Shown: positions 1 through 8,011 of the stretch, in pieces
Layout: each line of letters opens with the position of its first letter
Position numbering within the stretch: the stretch's first letter is position 1
Origin: Brevibacillus thermoruber 423
GTDB taxonomy: Bacteria > Bacillota > Bacilli > Brevibacillales > Brevibacillaceae
Assembly (NCBI RefSeq): GCF_000454065.1
Contig: NZ_KE695652.1
Coordinates: forward strand, 395,291-459,290
DNA: 64,000 nt
Direction: 5' to 3'
The notes under the pieces: generated by a model
What the model was told of the DNA's origin: nothing
The model's database searches: none
The model's input: the letters and a program-made list of their open reading frames with translations, nothing else
Made by a program: the position numbers and the translations under genes

Positions 1-284
1 GCAGCTTCTGGCGTCTAATGGCGCTGTATCTGGTGCTGACGGTGATCTATACCATCTTCTCCGGCGGCATCTCCGCCTTGTCGATCGCCGCTTTTGGCGT
101 ATCCATCCTGAGCCAGTTGATCCAGGTGCTGGTCTCGTGTCTGCTCATCCCGTGGATGATGATCGTCTACGCCCTTGCCTATCTGGATTTGAAGGTCCGC
201 TATGAAGGGACTGACGTGGAAGCGATGCTGAGGAGGCAGGCGGAGACTTCGGCTGCGGCGGAGTTGGATGGCAGCCATGATTGA
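1..284 (+). CDS. C-terminal part of a multi-pass membrane protein (cut by window edge)
   Basis: The frame is open from the left edge and ends at 284, so only the last ~94 residues are visible. They contain two long hydrophobic segments and a conserved-looking tail (LAYLDLKVRYEGTD) followed by a charged end. This tail resembles membrane proteins annotated with a glycerophosphodiesterase-type membrane domain that sit upstream of DUF4129/DUF58 clusters. That resemblance is from memory and the family is not certain. The gene overlaps the next one by 17 bases, which suggests translational coupling. The internal ATG at 18 is not the true start. Confidence 0.6.
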   Translation, partial: SFWRLMALYLVLTVIYTIFSGGISALSIAAFGVSILSQLIQVLVSCLLIPWMMIVYALAYLDLKVRYEGTDVEAMLRRQAETSAAAELDGSHD

Positions 285-912
285 TGCGAATCAACTCTCC
301 CGCGACAAGGAACGGCTGGCGGAGATTTTGTCCGCCGACGAGTATGCCGTCCAGTCCGGGGAGGGGGAAAGCTGGCTGGATTCGCTGCTGGAGCACATCG
401 TGGAGACCATCGCCCGCCTGCTGCGGCACGCCGACGTGCCGCCCGGAGCGGCCAGCACGCTGTCCGGCGCAATCATCGCCGCCGCCCTGATCGGCCTGGT
501 TGTGCTGATCTGCTGGCTGGTCCGCCGGATGGTGCGGGCGGAACAGCGAAAAGCCGCGCTGCTGGCGAGGGGGGAACACATCCGCACGCACGCGGATTGC
601 CTGCGGGAAGCCAAGGAGCTGGGACAGCGGGGCGAGTGGCGGGAAGGCATTCGCCTCATGTTTCTGTCCCTGCTCTTGTACCTGCAGGAGCGGTCGTGGA
701 TTCGGGTGGAAACGTGGAAGACCAACTGGGAGTATATGGATGAGCTGCGCGACCGACAGCCGGACCTGGAAGCGCTCTTTCGCCGTCATGCGCACGCCTT
801 TGAACAGGTGTGGTACGGCAGGAAGAGCGTGGACGAGGCGGTCTTTTGGCGGCATGTGAGCGAACTGGAACGGCAGTGGAGCGGGGAGGGACAACATGGG
901 GACCGTCACTAG
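268..912 (+). CDS. DUF4129 domain membrane protein
   Basis: A 214-residue protein with one central membrane segment (about residues 66-88, AAALIGLVVLICWLV) and a cytoplasmic C-terminal part. That part carries the typical DUF4129 features: an EAKELGQRGEWREGIRLMFLSLLLYL helix-rich stretch and an FEQVWYGRKSVDEAVF ending. DUF4129 proteins occur beside MoxR and DUF58 genes, exactly as here, but their biochemical role is unknown. A second ATG at 277 is also possible. It overlaps both neighbours (17 bases each), so the genes from 1 to 4278 look like one operon. Confidence 0.75.
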   Translation: MAAMIDANQLSRDKERLAEILSADEYAVQSGEGESWLDSLLEHIVETIARLLRHADVPPGAASTLSGAIIAAALIGLVVLICWLVRRMVRAEQRKAALLARGEHIRTHADCLREAKELGQRGEWREGIRLMFLSLLLYLQERSWIRVETWKTNWEYMDELRDRQPDLEALFRRHAHAFEQVWYGRKSVDEAVFWRHVSELERQWSGEGQHGDRH

Positions 913-2029
913 ATACCGTGCGGCTCTCGCCGCCGCCGTACTGCTGTTTCTCGCGCTGGGCTGGCTGCTGATCAAACCGGCCGCCCCGTCGTATCCGCCG
1001 TACGTCTCGTTTTCGCCTCAGCCGGCTGGTCTCAAGGCAATCGCGACGCTGCTGGGGGAAAAGCGGAACGGCGTCAAGGAGTGGCGCCAACCGTGGCGCT
1101 TTCTGCCGCCGGGCAGCGGCCAGGCGCTGATTGTGGTCGAACCGCGCCAGGTGACGGACAGCGAACGGGAGGATATCCTCCGCTGGGTGGAGAGCGGCAA
1201 CGACCTGATCGTGTTTGAACGCAATCCGTCTGGATGGGAGGAGGCCCACCTGTCGGCCTCCGCAGCGGGCGAGGCAGGAGATGAGGCGAAAGAGAGGCCC
1301 ATCCACGGCCCTTCCGCCGGTCAGGGCCGGACCGGTCTGGTGCATGCGTACATGCGGCTGGACAACACGCCGGACCTGGAGCCGCTCCTTTCCGACGATC
1401 TGGGCATCATCGCCGGACGGACGAAGGTGGGGGCGGGTACGGTCACGCTGTTTCTCGTGCCCGAGTGGCTGACGAACGAGCAGGTGATGAACCATTCCCA
1501 CTTCGAACTGATCTGGCCCCACCTGCAGGGGGACTGGAGCGTCACCTGGCTGGATGAATACCATCACGGCTATCGGCAGCAGCCGGGCATTCTCGCCGTC
1601 TACCCGGGGTGGCTGGTGGCGGCCCTGGCCCAACTGGGCGTGGTGCTCCTGCTTTGGCTGTGGCGGAAGGGAAAACGCTTCGGCCCCGTCTACACCCTGC
1701 GGGAATGGACGGTCCGGCGCGGGGACGAAACGCTGCTGGCCGTGGCGAGCTGGTACGAACGGCGCCGCTTGGCCCTGGATGCCTTGAAGATCCGGGAGGC
1801 GTACCTGCGGCAGATGATGCAGGAGCGCTGGGGGCTTCACACCCGGGCTTCGTCCCATGAAATCGCGGCGGCCGCCAGGGCGAGATGGAGCGAAGCGGAG
1901 GCGGCCGCGCTCATCGGACTGCTGGAGCGGATCGAGGCGGCAAAAGCGGCGGGGCGCTGCTCGCTCAAGCAGTTGGTGGCCGACAGCCGCATGCTGGATG
2001 ACATGACAGAGCGCTTGGAAAAGGAGTGA
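896..2029 (+). CDS. DUF4350 domain membrane protein
   Basis: A 377-residue protein with an N-terminal membrane anchor (residues ~10-24), a long external domain, and a second membrane segment near residue 240 (GWLVAALAQLGVVLLLWLW), followed by a charged cytoplasmic tail. The external part has the DUF4350 pattern of a ThuA/GATase-like fold (SGNDLIVFER). Start ATG 896 lies inside the preceding gene behind GGGGAGGGAC. DUF4350-MoxR-DUF58 is a widespread conserved cluster, thought from neighbourhood alone to act in envelope or complex assembly. The function is not established here. Confidence 0.75.
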   Translation: MGTVTRYRAALAAAVLLFLALGWLLIKPAAPSYPPYVSFSPQPAGLKAIATLLGEKRNGVKEWRQPWRFLPPGSGQALIVVEPRQVTDSEREDILRWVESGNDLIVFERNPSGWEEAHLSASAAGEAGDEAKERPIHGPSAGQGRTGLVHAYMRLDNTPDLEPLLSDDLGIIAGRTKVGAGTVTLFLVPEWLTNEQVMNHSHFELIWPHLQGDWSVTWLDEYHHGYRQQPGILAVYPGWLVAALAQLGVVLLLWLWRKGKRFGPVYTLREWTVRRGDETLLAVASWYERRRLALDALKIREAYLRQMMQERWGLHTRASSHEIAAAARARWSEAEAAALIGLLERIEAAKAAGRCSLKQLVADSRMLDDMTERLEKE

Positions 2030-2036
2030 ATGTGAC

Positions 2037-2957
2037 GTGGAACAATTGCTGCAAGAAATGGAGAAACGCGTGTTGGGGCAGCGGCACAACATCCGGCTGC
2101 TGCTAGCGGCGCTGCTCGCCGGCGGTCACGTGCTGCTCGAAGGGGTGCCCGGGATCGGCAAGACGAAAATGGTCCGCACCCTGGCCGGCTTGATCGGCGG
2201 AGAATACAAGCGGATTCAGTTTACCCCCGACATGATGCCGAGCGACATCATCGGCCACGTCGTGTTCAACATGCAGCAAAACCGGTTTGAAACGGTGAAG
2301 GGACCGGTCTTTGCCAACCTGCTTCTGGCTGACGAGATCAACCGCACGCCTCCCAAGACGCAGGCGGCGCTGCTGGAAGCGATGGAAGAGCGGCAGGTGA
2401 CGATTCACGGGCTCACCTATCCGCTGCCTGATCCGTTTTTTGTCATCGCCACGCAAAACCCGGTGGAATACGAAGGTACGTACGTCCTGCCGGAAGCGCA
2501 GTTGGACCGGTTTCTGTTCAAACTGCAGGTCGGCTACCCGTCGCATGAACAGGAAACGCAGATTCTCAGGCAGCACGTGCCGTTCTTTGCCGAACCGGCA
2601 GCAGCGAGCGAGCCGGTCATCAGCGTCGAGGAGATCGCTCGCGAGCGGCGGAAGCTGGCCGACGTGGTGGTGGAAGATTCGATCCTCGAGTACATCGCCA
2701 CGCTGATTCGCAAGACCCGGGAGACCAAGCGGCTGCTGCTGGGGGCCAGTTCGCGGGCCGGCATCGCCGTCCTGATGGCGAGCAAGGCCTGGGCCGTTTT
2801 GGATCAGCGGATGTACGTCACGCCGGACGACGTCAAGGCGGTCGCCCGACCGGCGCTGCGCCACAGGCTGATTCTCGCGCCGCAGGTGGAATTGGAGGGG
2901 GGAACCAGTGACCACATCATCGATGAGACGCTGGCCGCGATTCCGGTTCCTCGCTAG
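2037..2957 (+). CDS. MoxR-family AAA+ ATPase
   Basis: A 306-residue ATPase. Walker A GVPGIGKTK is near residue 40 and Walker B LLADEINR near residue 99, followed by the sensor stretch FFVIATQNPVEYEGTY typical of MoxR proteins (AAA_3 domain plus lid). MoxR ATPases act as chaperones that insert cofactors or assemble complexes with VWA/DUF58 partners, and a DUF58 gene follows directly. The start is GTG 2037, eight bases after the previous stop. The C-terminus overlaps the DUF58 start by 50 bases, which implies coupled translation. Confidence 0.92.
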   Translation: MEQLLQEMEKRVLGQRHNIRLLLAALLAGGHVLLEGVPGIGKTKMVRTLAGLIGGEYKRIQFTPDMMPSDIIGHVVFNMQQNRFETVKGPVFANLLLADEINRTPPKTQAALLEAMEERQVTIHGLTYPLPDPFFVIATQNPVEYEGTYVLPEAQLDRFLFKLQVGYPSHEQETQILRQHVPFFAEPAAASEPVISVEEIARERRKLADVVVEDSILEYIATLIRKTRETKRLLLGASSRAGIAVLMASKAWAVLDQRMYVTPDDVKAVARPALRHRLILAPQVELEGGTSDHIIDETLAAIPVPR

Positions 2958-4278
2958 GTTTTTCCTCGACGACTTCGTGCTGCCCACCAGGCGGCTGATT
3001 CTCCTGGCGCTGGCCGGCTGCCCGCTGGCGGCGGCGGGGTACCTGCTCGGCTGGGGGTATGCCGCGTTCTGGATTGTGAACGGGCTGCTCGTCATCGCGA
3101 GCGTAATCGACCTGGCGACGCTTCCCAGGCGTAGGGAGCTGACCGCGTCGCGTGAACTGCCGGAGCAGATTGATCTCGGCCGGGCGCTGTCCGTCTGCGT
3201 CCGCCTGGAGAACAGGAGCGGCCAAATCGTCTGGTACGAACTGCTCGACGACCTCCCGCTTTCGTTTGAGCGGCTGGAGCCGCTTGCGGGAGCACTGCCG
3301 CCGGGCACCATCACGGTCCGCTACGAGACCCACGCCAGGGAGCGGGGGACGTACACGTGGTCCCATCTGTATCTGCGCTACAGGGGGAACATCGGATTGT
3401 GGCAAAAGCAGGCCAAACTGTCCTGCGAGCAGTCTGTCAAGGTGTATCCCGATCTGTCCGCCGTGCGCGGGTACCTCAACTCGCTCCAGGAGAGCCTGAT
3501 CGTCGACGGCAGGAAAGTGATGCGGCGGGCGCGGTCGGGTTCGGAATTTCACGCGATCCGCGACTACGTGCCCGATGACGATCCCCGCCACATCAACTGG
3601 TCGGCCTCCGCGCGGACGCGCCGCCTGATGACCAACCAGTACCGCCCCGAACAGGGGAAAGTGGTGACGATTCTCCTGGACTGCGGCCGGATGATGGGCG
3701 TGGAACTGGACGGCCGGACGAAGCTGGACTTGTCGTTGGAAGCGGCGCTGACGCTGGCCGCCGTCGCCCTGAGACAGGGGGACCAGGTGGCGCTGCTCGC
3801 CTTTTCTCATGAAATCAAGGTGTACGTCCCGCCAGGCAGGGGGCTTGCCCACCTGCACACCCTGCTGGAAGCGGTCTTTGACCTGGAGAGCGACTTCGTC
3901 GAATCCAATCCGCTGCAGGCGCTGGAGTACCTGCACCGGCAGCAGAAGCGGCGCAGCCTGATGGTGCTGTTTTCCGACATGGAAAACTACCTGCTGGAAG
4001 ACCAGTTGGCCGCGTACCTCTGGCGGATTCGGCGCAGTCACCTGCTGCTTTTGCTCTCCCTCGCCGACCCGCTCCTGCACGCCTGGAACCAGGCGGAGAC
4101 GACCAGCAGCCGCCTGGCCTATATCAAGGCGCTGGCCCTGCGCTTCCAGCTCGACCGAAAAGCGTTCCAACAAAACATGATCGGCGTGGGCATCCAGGTG
4201 CTGGACGTCCCGGCCGATCAGCTAACGCTGGCGGTAGTGAACCGCTACTTGGAGATCAAGGCGAGAGAAGCGCTGTGA
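2908..4278 (+). CDS. DUF58 domain protein (VWA-like, MoxR partner)
   Basis: A 456-residue protein with two N-terminal membrane segments (about residues 28-65) and the DUF58 core around residues 200-260. The core contains the family signature GSEFHAIRDYVPDDDPRHINW and then a VWA-like strand (VVTILLDCGRMM). Start GTG 2908 is deep in the MoxR gene and is supported by GGAGGGGGGAACCA just upstream. The family is a presumed client or partner of the adjacent MoxR ATPase. The 3' end overlaps the convergent SpoIIM-like gene by 34 bases tail to tail, so the two transcripts are partly antisense. Confidence 0.88.
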   Translation: MTTSSMRRWPRFRFLARFFLDDFVLPTRRLILLALAGCPLAAAGYLLGWGYAAFWIVNGLLVIASVIDLATLPRRRELTASRELPEQIDLGRALSVCVRLENRSGQIVWYELLDDLPLSFERLEPLAGALPPGTITVRYETHARERGTYTWSHLYLRYRGNIGLWQKQAKLSCEQSVKVYPDLSAVRGYLNSLQESLIVDGRKVMRRARSGSEFHAIRDYVPDDDPRHINWSASARTRRLMTNQYRPEQGKVVTILLDCGRMMGVELDGRTKLDLSLEAALTLAAVALRQGDQVALLAFSHEIKVYVPPGRGLAHLHTLLEAVFDLESDFVESNPLQALEYLHRQQKRRSLMVLFSDMENYLLEDQLAAYLWRIRRSHLLLLLSLADPLLHAWNQAETTSSRLAYIKALALRFQLDRKAFQQNMIGVGIQVLDVPADQLTLAVVNRYLEIKAREAL

Positions 4279-5225
4279 CGCTGCCGCTTTAGCCCGTATG
4301 CGTACCAGCCGGCAATGGCGATGAGGGTGAGGATCGCCACCGCGTATTTCGCCTCGAGGGAGAGCGCGGAGGGCGTGATGTACCCTTCGATGATTCCGGC
4401 GACGACAAACAGCGGCAGCGTCCCGAGCAGCAGTTGGGCCGATTCCTTGGCCGCCTGCAGGAACTGGTATTTGCGGTGGTACGGTCCGGGCACGAGCAGG
4501 CGGTAGCCCATGTGCAGACCGGCCCCGCCGGCGATGAAGATGGCCGTCAGCTCGATCACGCCGTGCGGCAGGATGTAGGCCCAGAACGCGTAGCTGGCGT
4601 TCGCCTGCCAGTAGACGGCGGCCAGCGCTCCGATCAACAGCCCGTTGAACAGCAGCAGATAGAGCGGAACCAGGCCGAGCGTCACGCCGCTGATGAAGGC
4701 GAGGATCGCTACCTTGATGTTGTTGATCATGATCAGCGTGGAGATCATCGGACTGTCGATCGATTCGTGTCCCTGGCCGAGCCGGCCGGGATCGATCTGT
4801 TCGGCCATCCCTTCCGGCAGGACAAAGTAGAGATTCAGCGGATCGGCCATGACGGCGGCGAACCCGGAAACGCCGCCGATCAGAAACAGGACGGCCGCCC
4901 AGCCGATGAACGGGAGGCGTTTGCGGATCAGCTCCAGCAGGTGGACCCAGAAAAAGCGGGAGAGCTGTCCGCCGCTGGTCGACTGCTGCTTGTACGCGAC
5001 GTTGTGGGCGCGGGCCACCAGTCGGTTCAAATAGCGGGTCACTTCGTCGTGCGGGTGATAGGTGCGGATGTAGGCCAGATGGGCGGAGGTTTTTTTGTAC
5101 AGGAGTGTCAGCCGGTCGATGTCGGCCGCTCCGATCTCCCGCGGCCGGTTGTGAAAGCGATCCAGCAGCCGGTCCAGCTCGGCCCAGGTGGATTTGTGGG
5201 TGTGCCAAAACGACGTCACATTCAC
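4245..5225 (-). CDS. SpoIIM-family (stage II sporulation protein M-like) membrane protein
   Basis: About 326 residues from the GTG at 5225, which has GGAGGG seven bases upstream. An in-frame TTG 21 bases earlier is less likely. The N-terminal ~100 residues are hydrophilic and helical. They are followed by a block of hydrophobic segments with the SpoIIM/DUF95 pattern: NNIKVAILAFISGVTLGLVPLYLLLFNGLLIGAL and YILPHGVIELTAIFIAGGAGLHMGY, given here only as landmarks around residues 165-245. SpoIIM acts in engulfment with SpoIID and SpoIIP. The long N-terminal domain and the RDD/DUF58/MoxR neighbours instead mark this as the vegetative paralogue common in such clusters, whose role is unknown. Confidence 0.85.
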   Translation of the reverse strand: MNVTSFWHTHKSTWAELDRLLDRFHNRPREIGAADIDRLTLLYKKTSAHLAYIRTYHPHDEVTRYLNRLVARAHNVAYKQQSTSGGQLSRFFWVHLLELIRKRLPFIGWAAVLFLIGGVSGFAAVMADPLNLYFVLPEGMAEQIDPGRLGQGHESIDSPMISTLIMINNIKVAILAFISGVTLGLVPLYLLLFNGLLIGALAAVYWQANASYAFWAYILPHGVIELTAIFIAGGAGLHMGYRLLVPGPYHRKYQFLQAAKESAQLLLGTLPLFVVAGIIEGYITPSALSLEAKYAVAILTLIAIAGWYAYGLKRQRHSASLALISK

Positions 5226-5304
5226 GAGGAACCCTCCGTTTCGCAAGGTCTGTTTTCAGGATAAAAAGGTAGTCACTTTTCGGGGAAGGGAGAACGTTTC
5301 ACCC

Positions 5305-6126
5305 ATGAGCGAACAGAGAAGCATCGACCGCCCATACAGGGAAGCCGCCATCGTCACGCCCGAGCACGTCCAGCTCCGCTTTCAAACGGCCGGGCTGGGC
5401 AGCAGGGCGGCGGCCCAGTTGATTGACATGGCGCTCCTTCTCTTGGTTAATCTTACTGTATTTGTGCTGTTTGGCATAGTCGCATTTGGCAGCGGAGATG
5501 GATTTTTCCAGGATGAGAAAAGCTACGCCTTGGCCATCCTGCTGATTGGTCTGTTTTTGCTGAATTTCGGCTATTTTTTACTGATGGAGTACTTTCGCGG
5601 CGGGCAGACGCTGGGAAAGCGGTTGATGGGCATCCGCGTCATCCAGGAAAACGGCCAGTCGCTGACGTTTTTGTCCGCCGTGATCCGCAACCTGTTCCGC
5701 GTCATTGACAGTCTGCCGACCGGCTACTTTCTCGGCGGGTTGGTCGTGTTTTTTCATCCCCGGGACAAACGGATCGGCGACATGGTGGCGGGGACGATTG
5801 TCGTGTTGGAAAACGAGGGGATGCGGCTTATCCGCGGACGAAAGGGGCGGAAGCTTGCGCGCTGGATGGCGGATGCGCCGTCCTTTGTGTTGAGCGAGCG
5901 GCACAAACAGGCGATCACCCGGGAAGACTGGCAGCTTCTCTCCGCGTTTGTCGGCCGCCTGATGACTCTGGCGGACGACAGGCGGATTGAACTGGCCCTG
6001 GAGATCACGCGACGGCTGTGCGACAGGCTGGATTGGCCCGACCGGCAGACGGCGGAGGCTCATCCGGTCGGATTTTTGTTGAAGCTGCACGATCAGCTTC
6101 AGCATGAGTGGAAGATCGGACCGTAA
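5305..6126 (+). CDS. RDD family membrane protein
   Basis: 273 residues from ATG 5305; upstream in-frame codons have no better ribosome site. The RDD domain spans roughly residues 25-170. It has the Arg near GSRAAAQLIDMALL, several membrane segments, GGQTLGKRLMGIRV, and the closing HPRDKRIGDMVAGTIVV, where the paired Asp residues of the family are visible. A ~100-residue hydrophilic C-terminal tail is rich in Arg and Leu. RDD proteins are poorly characterised (some have been proposed as cation antiporters). It is divergent from the SpoIIM-like gene with ~80 bases between the starts. Confidence 0.88.
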   Translation: MSEQRSIDRPYREAAIVTPEHVQLRFQTAGLGSRAAAQLIDMALLLLVNLTVFVLFGIVAFGSGDGFFQDEKSYALAILLIGLFLLNFGYFLLMEYFRGGQTLGKRLMGIRVIQENGQSLTFLSAVIRNLFRVIDSLPTGYFLGGLVVFFHPRDKRIGDMVAGTIVVLENEGMRLIRGRKGRKLARWMADAPSFVLSERHKQAITREDWQLLSAFVGRLMTLADDRRIELALEITRRLCDRLDWPDRQTAEAHPVGFLLKLHDQLQHEWKIGP

Positions 6127-6183
6127 TCGGAAGGATCGGAGCGTTCCGATCTTTCTGCAAAGAGGTGTCGCATGCTGTGATTA

Positions 6184-6192
6184 TGCTATAAT
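6184..6192 (+). promoter_or_regulatory. Extended -10 promoter for the 6232-7807 operon
   Basis: TGCTATAAT is a perfect extended -10 (TG-N-TATAAT). No good -35 hexamer lies 17 bases upstream, as is usual for extended -10 promoters. It sits 40 bases before the GTG of the next gene. Confidence 0.6.
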
Positions 6193-6231
6193 AAAATGTC
6201 AACTCATGTCGCACGAGAGGAGGGAGAGCCG

Positions 6232-6747
6232 GTGAGCGACAAGTACGTTTCCGCGTCATCGACTCCATCGACCACGCTGCGCCTCCCGGAACAGGGGAGG
6301 CAGGGGGGAAAGCGCAGACGGAACGGCCTGTTCGCCAGTCTGGTGCGGGCGATCGCTCCCCGGACGGACGAAAAACGCTCGCTTGTGCCCGCCGTCATGG
6401 CCGTGCTGCTGTGGGGGGGACTGGCCTGCGCCGGATACGCTTTTGCCGTTCACACGCTGGACAAGCAGCAGCAGTTCGTGAACCAGCGCATTCAGGAGGT
6501 GCAGGCCCAGAACGAGCAGCAGATGAGGCAGTTGGAAGAACAACTGGCGCTCGTCCAGGACGAAATGAAACAGGTGCAGAACGGACTGGCGAATCTCCAG
6601 GAAGATCTGCAATTGACAGGCGAAACCATCGGCGGCACCAACAAGACCAAACAGGCCCTGCAGGATCGGATCGATCAGCTCAACAAGCAGTTGGTCGAGT
6701 TGAAGGCGTCGCTGAAAAAACTGGAGGATGCGGCCCGTGCCTGGTAA
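6232..6747 (+). CDS. Single-pass membrane protein with long coiled coil
   Basis: 171 residues from GTG 6232, preceded by GAGGAGGGA at correct spacing. The in-frame ATG 36 bases earlier lacks one. A basic N-terminal region (~residues 1-50) precedes one membrane segment (PAVMAVLLWGGLACAGYAF) and then about 100 residues of Gln/Glu-rich coiled coil with clear heptads. No known domain was recognised. It overlaps the next gene by 11 bases, and that gene also begins with an anchor and a coiled coil, so the two products probably work together at the outer face of the membrane. That partnership is inferred. Confidence 0.6.
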   Translation: MSDKYVSASSTPSTTLRLPEQGRQGGKRRRNGLFASLVRAIAPRTDEKRSLVPAVMAVLLWGGLACAGYAFAVHTLDKQQQFVNQRIQEVQAQNEQQMRQLEEQLALVQDEMKQVQNGLANLQEDLQLTGETIGGTNKTKQALQDRIDQLNKQLVELKASLKKLEDAARAW

Positions 6748-7807
6748 GATTCATCGCTTCTTTGCGTTTCTCCTGGCACCGGCGGTGGGGTTTCTGCTGG
6801 CGTTTTCCCAGGCCAACCCGGTGGACAAGCTGCCGGTGGAGCAGTTGACGCCGCCGGCAGAGGCGACCGGCAAACAGGTGGCGGCGCTGATGAAGCAGCT
6901 CGATGACGCCAACGTCCAACTGCGCCAGACGTCATCCATCATCGGGGAGATTCGCAGCCGGGCAGACAAGGAGAAACAGGAGTACGAGGAGCAGCACAAA
7001 TCGATCAACAACCTGCTGGAGGCCAGCAAATCGCAGACGCAAAAATCGGCCGACGTGCTGGACACGATTTTGTCCAGCATGCTGGGCAATCCGGTCGGGC
7101 AGAGCTTTGGGCCCAACGCCATCGTCAAAGTGTACTCCCTGGAAGAAGCGGGATACCGCGGCTACATGGCCAAGGTGCGGCTGAAAAATCCCAACGCGCT
7201 GCGGATGGTGCTGGCGCATGACGCGGTCAGGAGCAAGGGCGAGACGACCAGCAGCGCCGGCAAACGCACGGGAGCGGTGCTGGCGATCAACGCCGGCGGC
7301 TTCATGAAGGACAAAAACGGTTATCTGACCCCGCTCGGCATTACGGTCGTTGACGGCAAGATTCGCACCTTTTCGACGAATACCAATCTGAGCTTCGTCG
7401 GATTCAACAACAAAGGGCGGCTGGTCGGCGGCAAAATCACCTCGCAGCAGCAGATCGCCCAGCAGGGCATTCTGCAGGGGGCCAGCTTCCTGCCGACGCT
7501 CCTCAAGGACGGCAAGCGCATGCCGATCCCGCGCGAATGGGCCAATGCCCGGCAGCCGCGGACGCTGATCGGCCACTTTGACAACGGCGACCTCTTGCTG
7601 ATCGTCATCGACGGGCGGCGCAAGGGGTGGAGCAGCGGCGTCACGCTGGAAGAAGCGCAGCGCAAACTGCAGGAGTTTCACGTGGTGGACGCCTACAATC
7701 TAGACGGCGGCGGTTCCAGCGCCTTCTACTACAAAGGCAGGATTCTGAACCGGCCCTCCGACGGCAGAGAGCGTCCGGTGGTCAGCAATCTGGTGATCAT
7801 GCCGTAG
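6737..7807 (+). CDS. Exported phosphodiester glycosidase (NAGPA) domain protein
   Basis: The start is probably GTG 6737, nine bases after GGAGG; an ATG at 6728 lies too close to it. This gives 356 residues: a signal/anchor segment (HRFFAFLLAPAVGFLLAF), a Gln/Glu coiled coil to ~residue 95, then a NAGPA/phosphodiester glycosidase domain. The domain is recognised by VLAINAGGFM, PLGITVVDGKI, a central GHFDNGDLLLIVIDGR and the terminal AYNLDGGGSSAFYYKG. Proteins of this family cleave sugar phosphodiesters, for example in teichoic-acid-like or exopolysaccharide material. The substrate here is unknown. It is the second gene of a two-gene operon and is followed by a terminator. Confidence 0.85.
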   Translation: MPGKIHRFFAFLLAPAVGFLLAFSQANPVDKLPVEQLTPPAEATGKQVAALMKQLDDANVQLRQTSSIIGEIRSRADKEKQEYEEQHKSINNLLEASKSQTQKSADVLDTILSSMLGNPVGQSFGPNAIVKVYSLEEAGYRGYMAKVRLKNPNALRMVLAHDAVRSKGETTSSAGKRTGAVLAINAGGFMKDKNGYLTPLGITVVDGKIRTFSTNTNLSFVGFNNKGRLVGGKITSQQQIAQQGILQGASFLPTLLKDGKRMPIPREWANARQPRTLIGHFDNGDLLLIVIDGRRKGWSSGVTLEEAQRKLQEFHVVDAYNLDGGGSSAFYYKGRILNRPSDGRERPVVSNLVIMP

Positions 7808-7862
7808 CAAGACGGCGCGGCGGCGGCTGCCGGGAACGGCCGGCCGGATCGATCATCGCTCC

Positions 7863-7898
7863 GAAAAAAGTCACTCGTCATGCGGGTGGCTTTTTTCG
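7863..7898 (+). terminator. Rho-independent terminator
   Basis: An A-tract-bearing stem (AAAAAAGTCAC with GTGGCTTTTTT, one G-T pair) with an ~11-base loop and a run of six T. It ends the 6232-7807 operon. Confidence 0.75.
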
Positions 7899-7944
7899 TT
7901 GGGTCCGGTTCTTTTTTCCCAGACGCACTCGCGCCTTTCTCACG

Positions 7945-7974
7945 TTGACCAAGTCAAATATTCAGAAATATAAT
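7945..7974 (+). promoter_or_regulatory. Sigma-A promoter of ggt
   Basis: TTGACC at 7945-7950 and TATAAT at 7969-7974 with an 18-base spacer, 38 bases before the ggt start. It lies in a distinctly AT-rich stretch. Confidence 0.8.
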
Positions 7975-8011
7975 AAATTTTATAGATGATGGAAGGTCGA
8001 GGAGGGATTGG

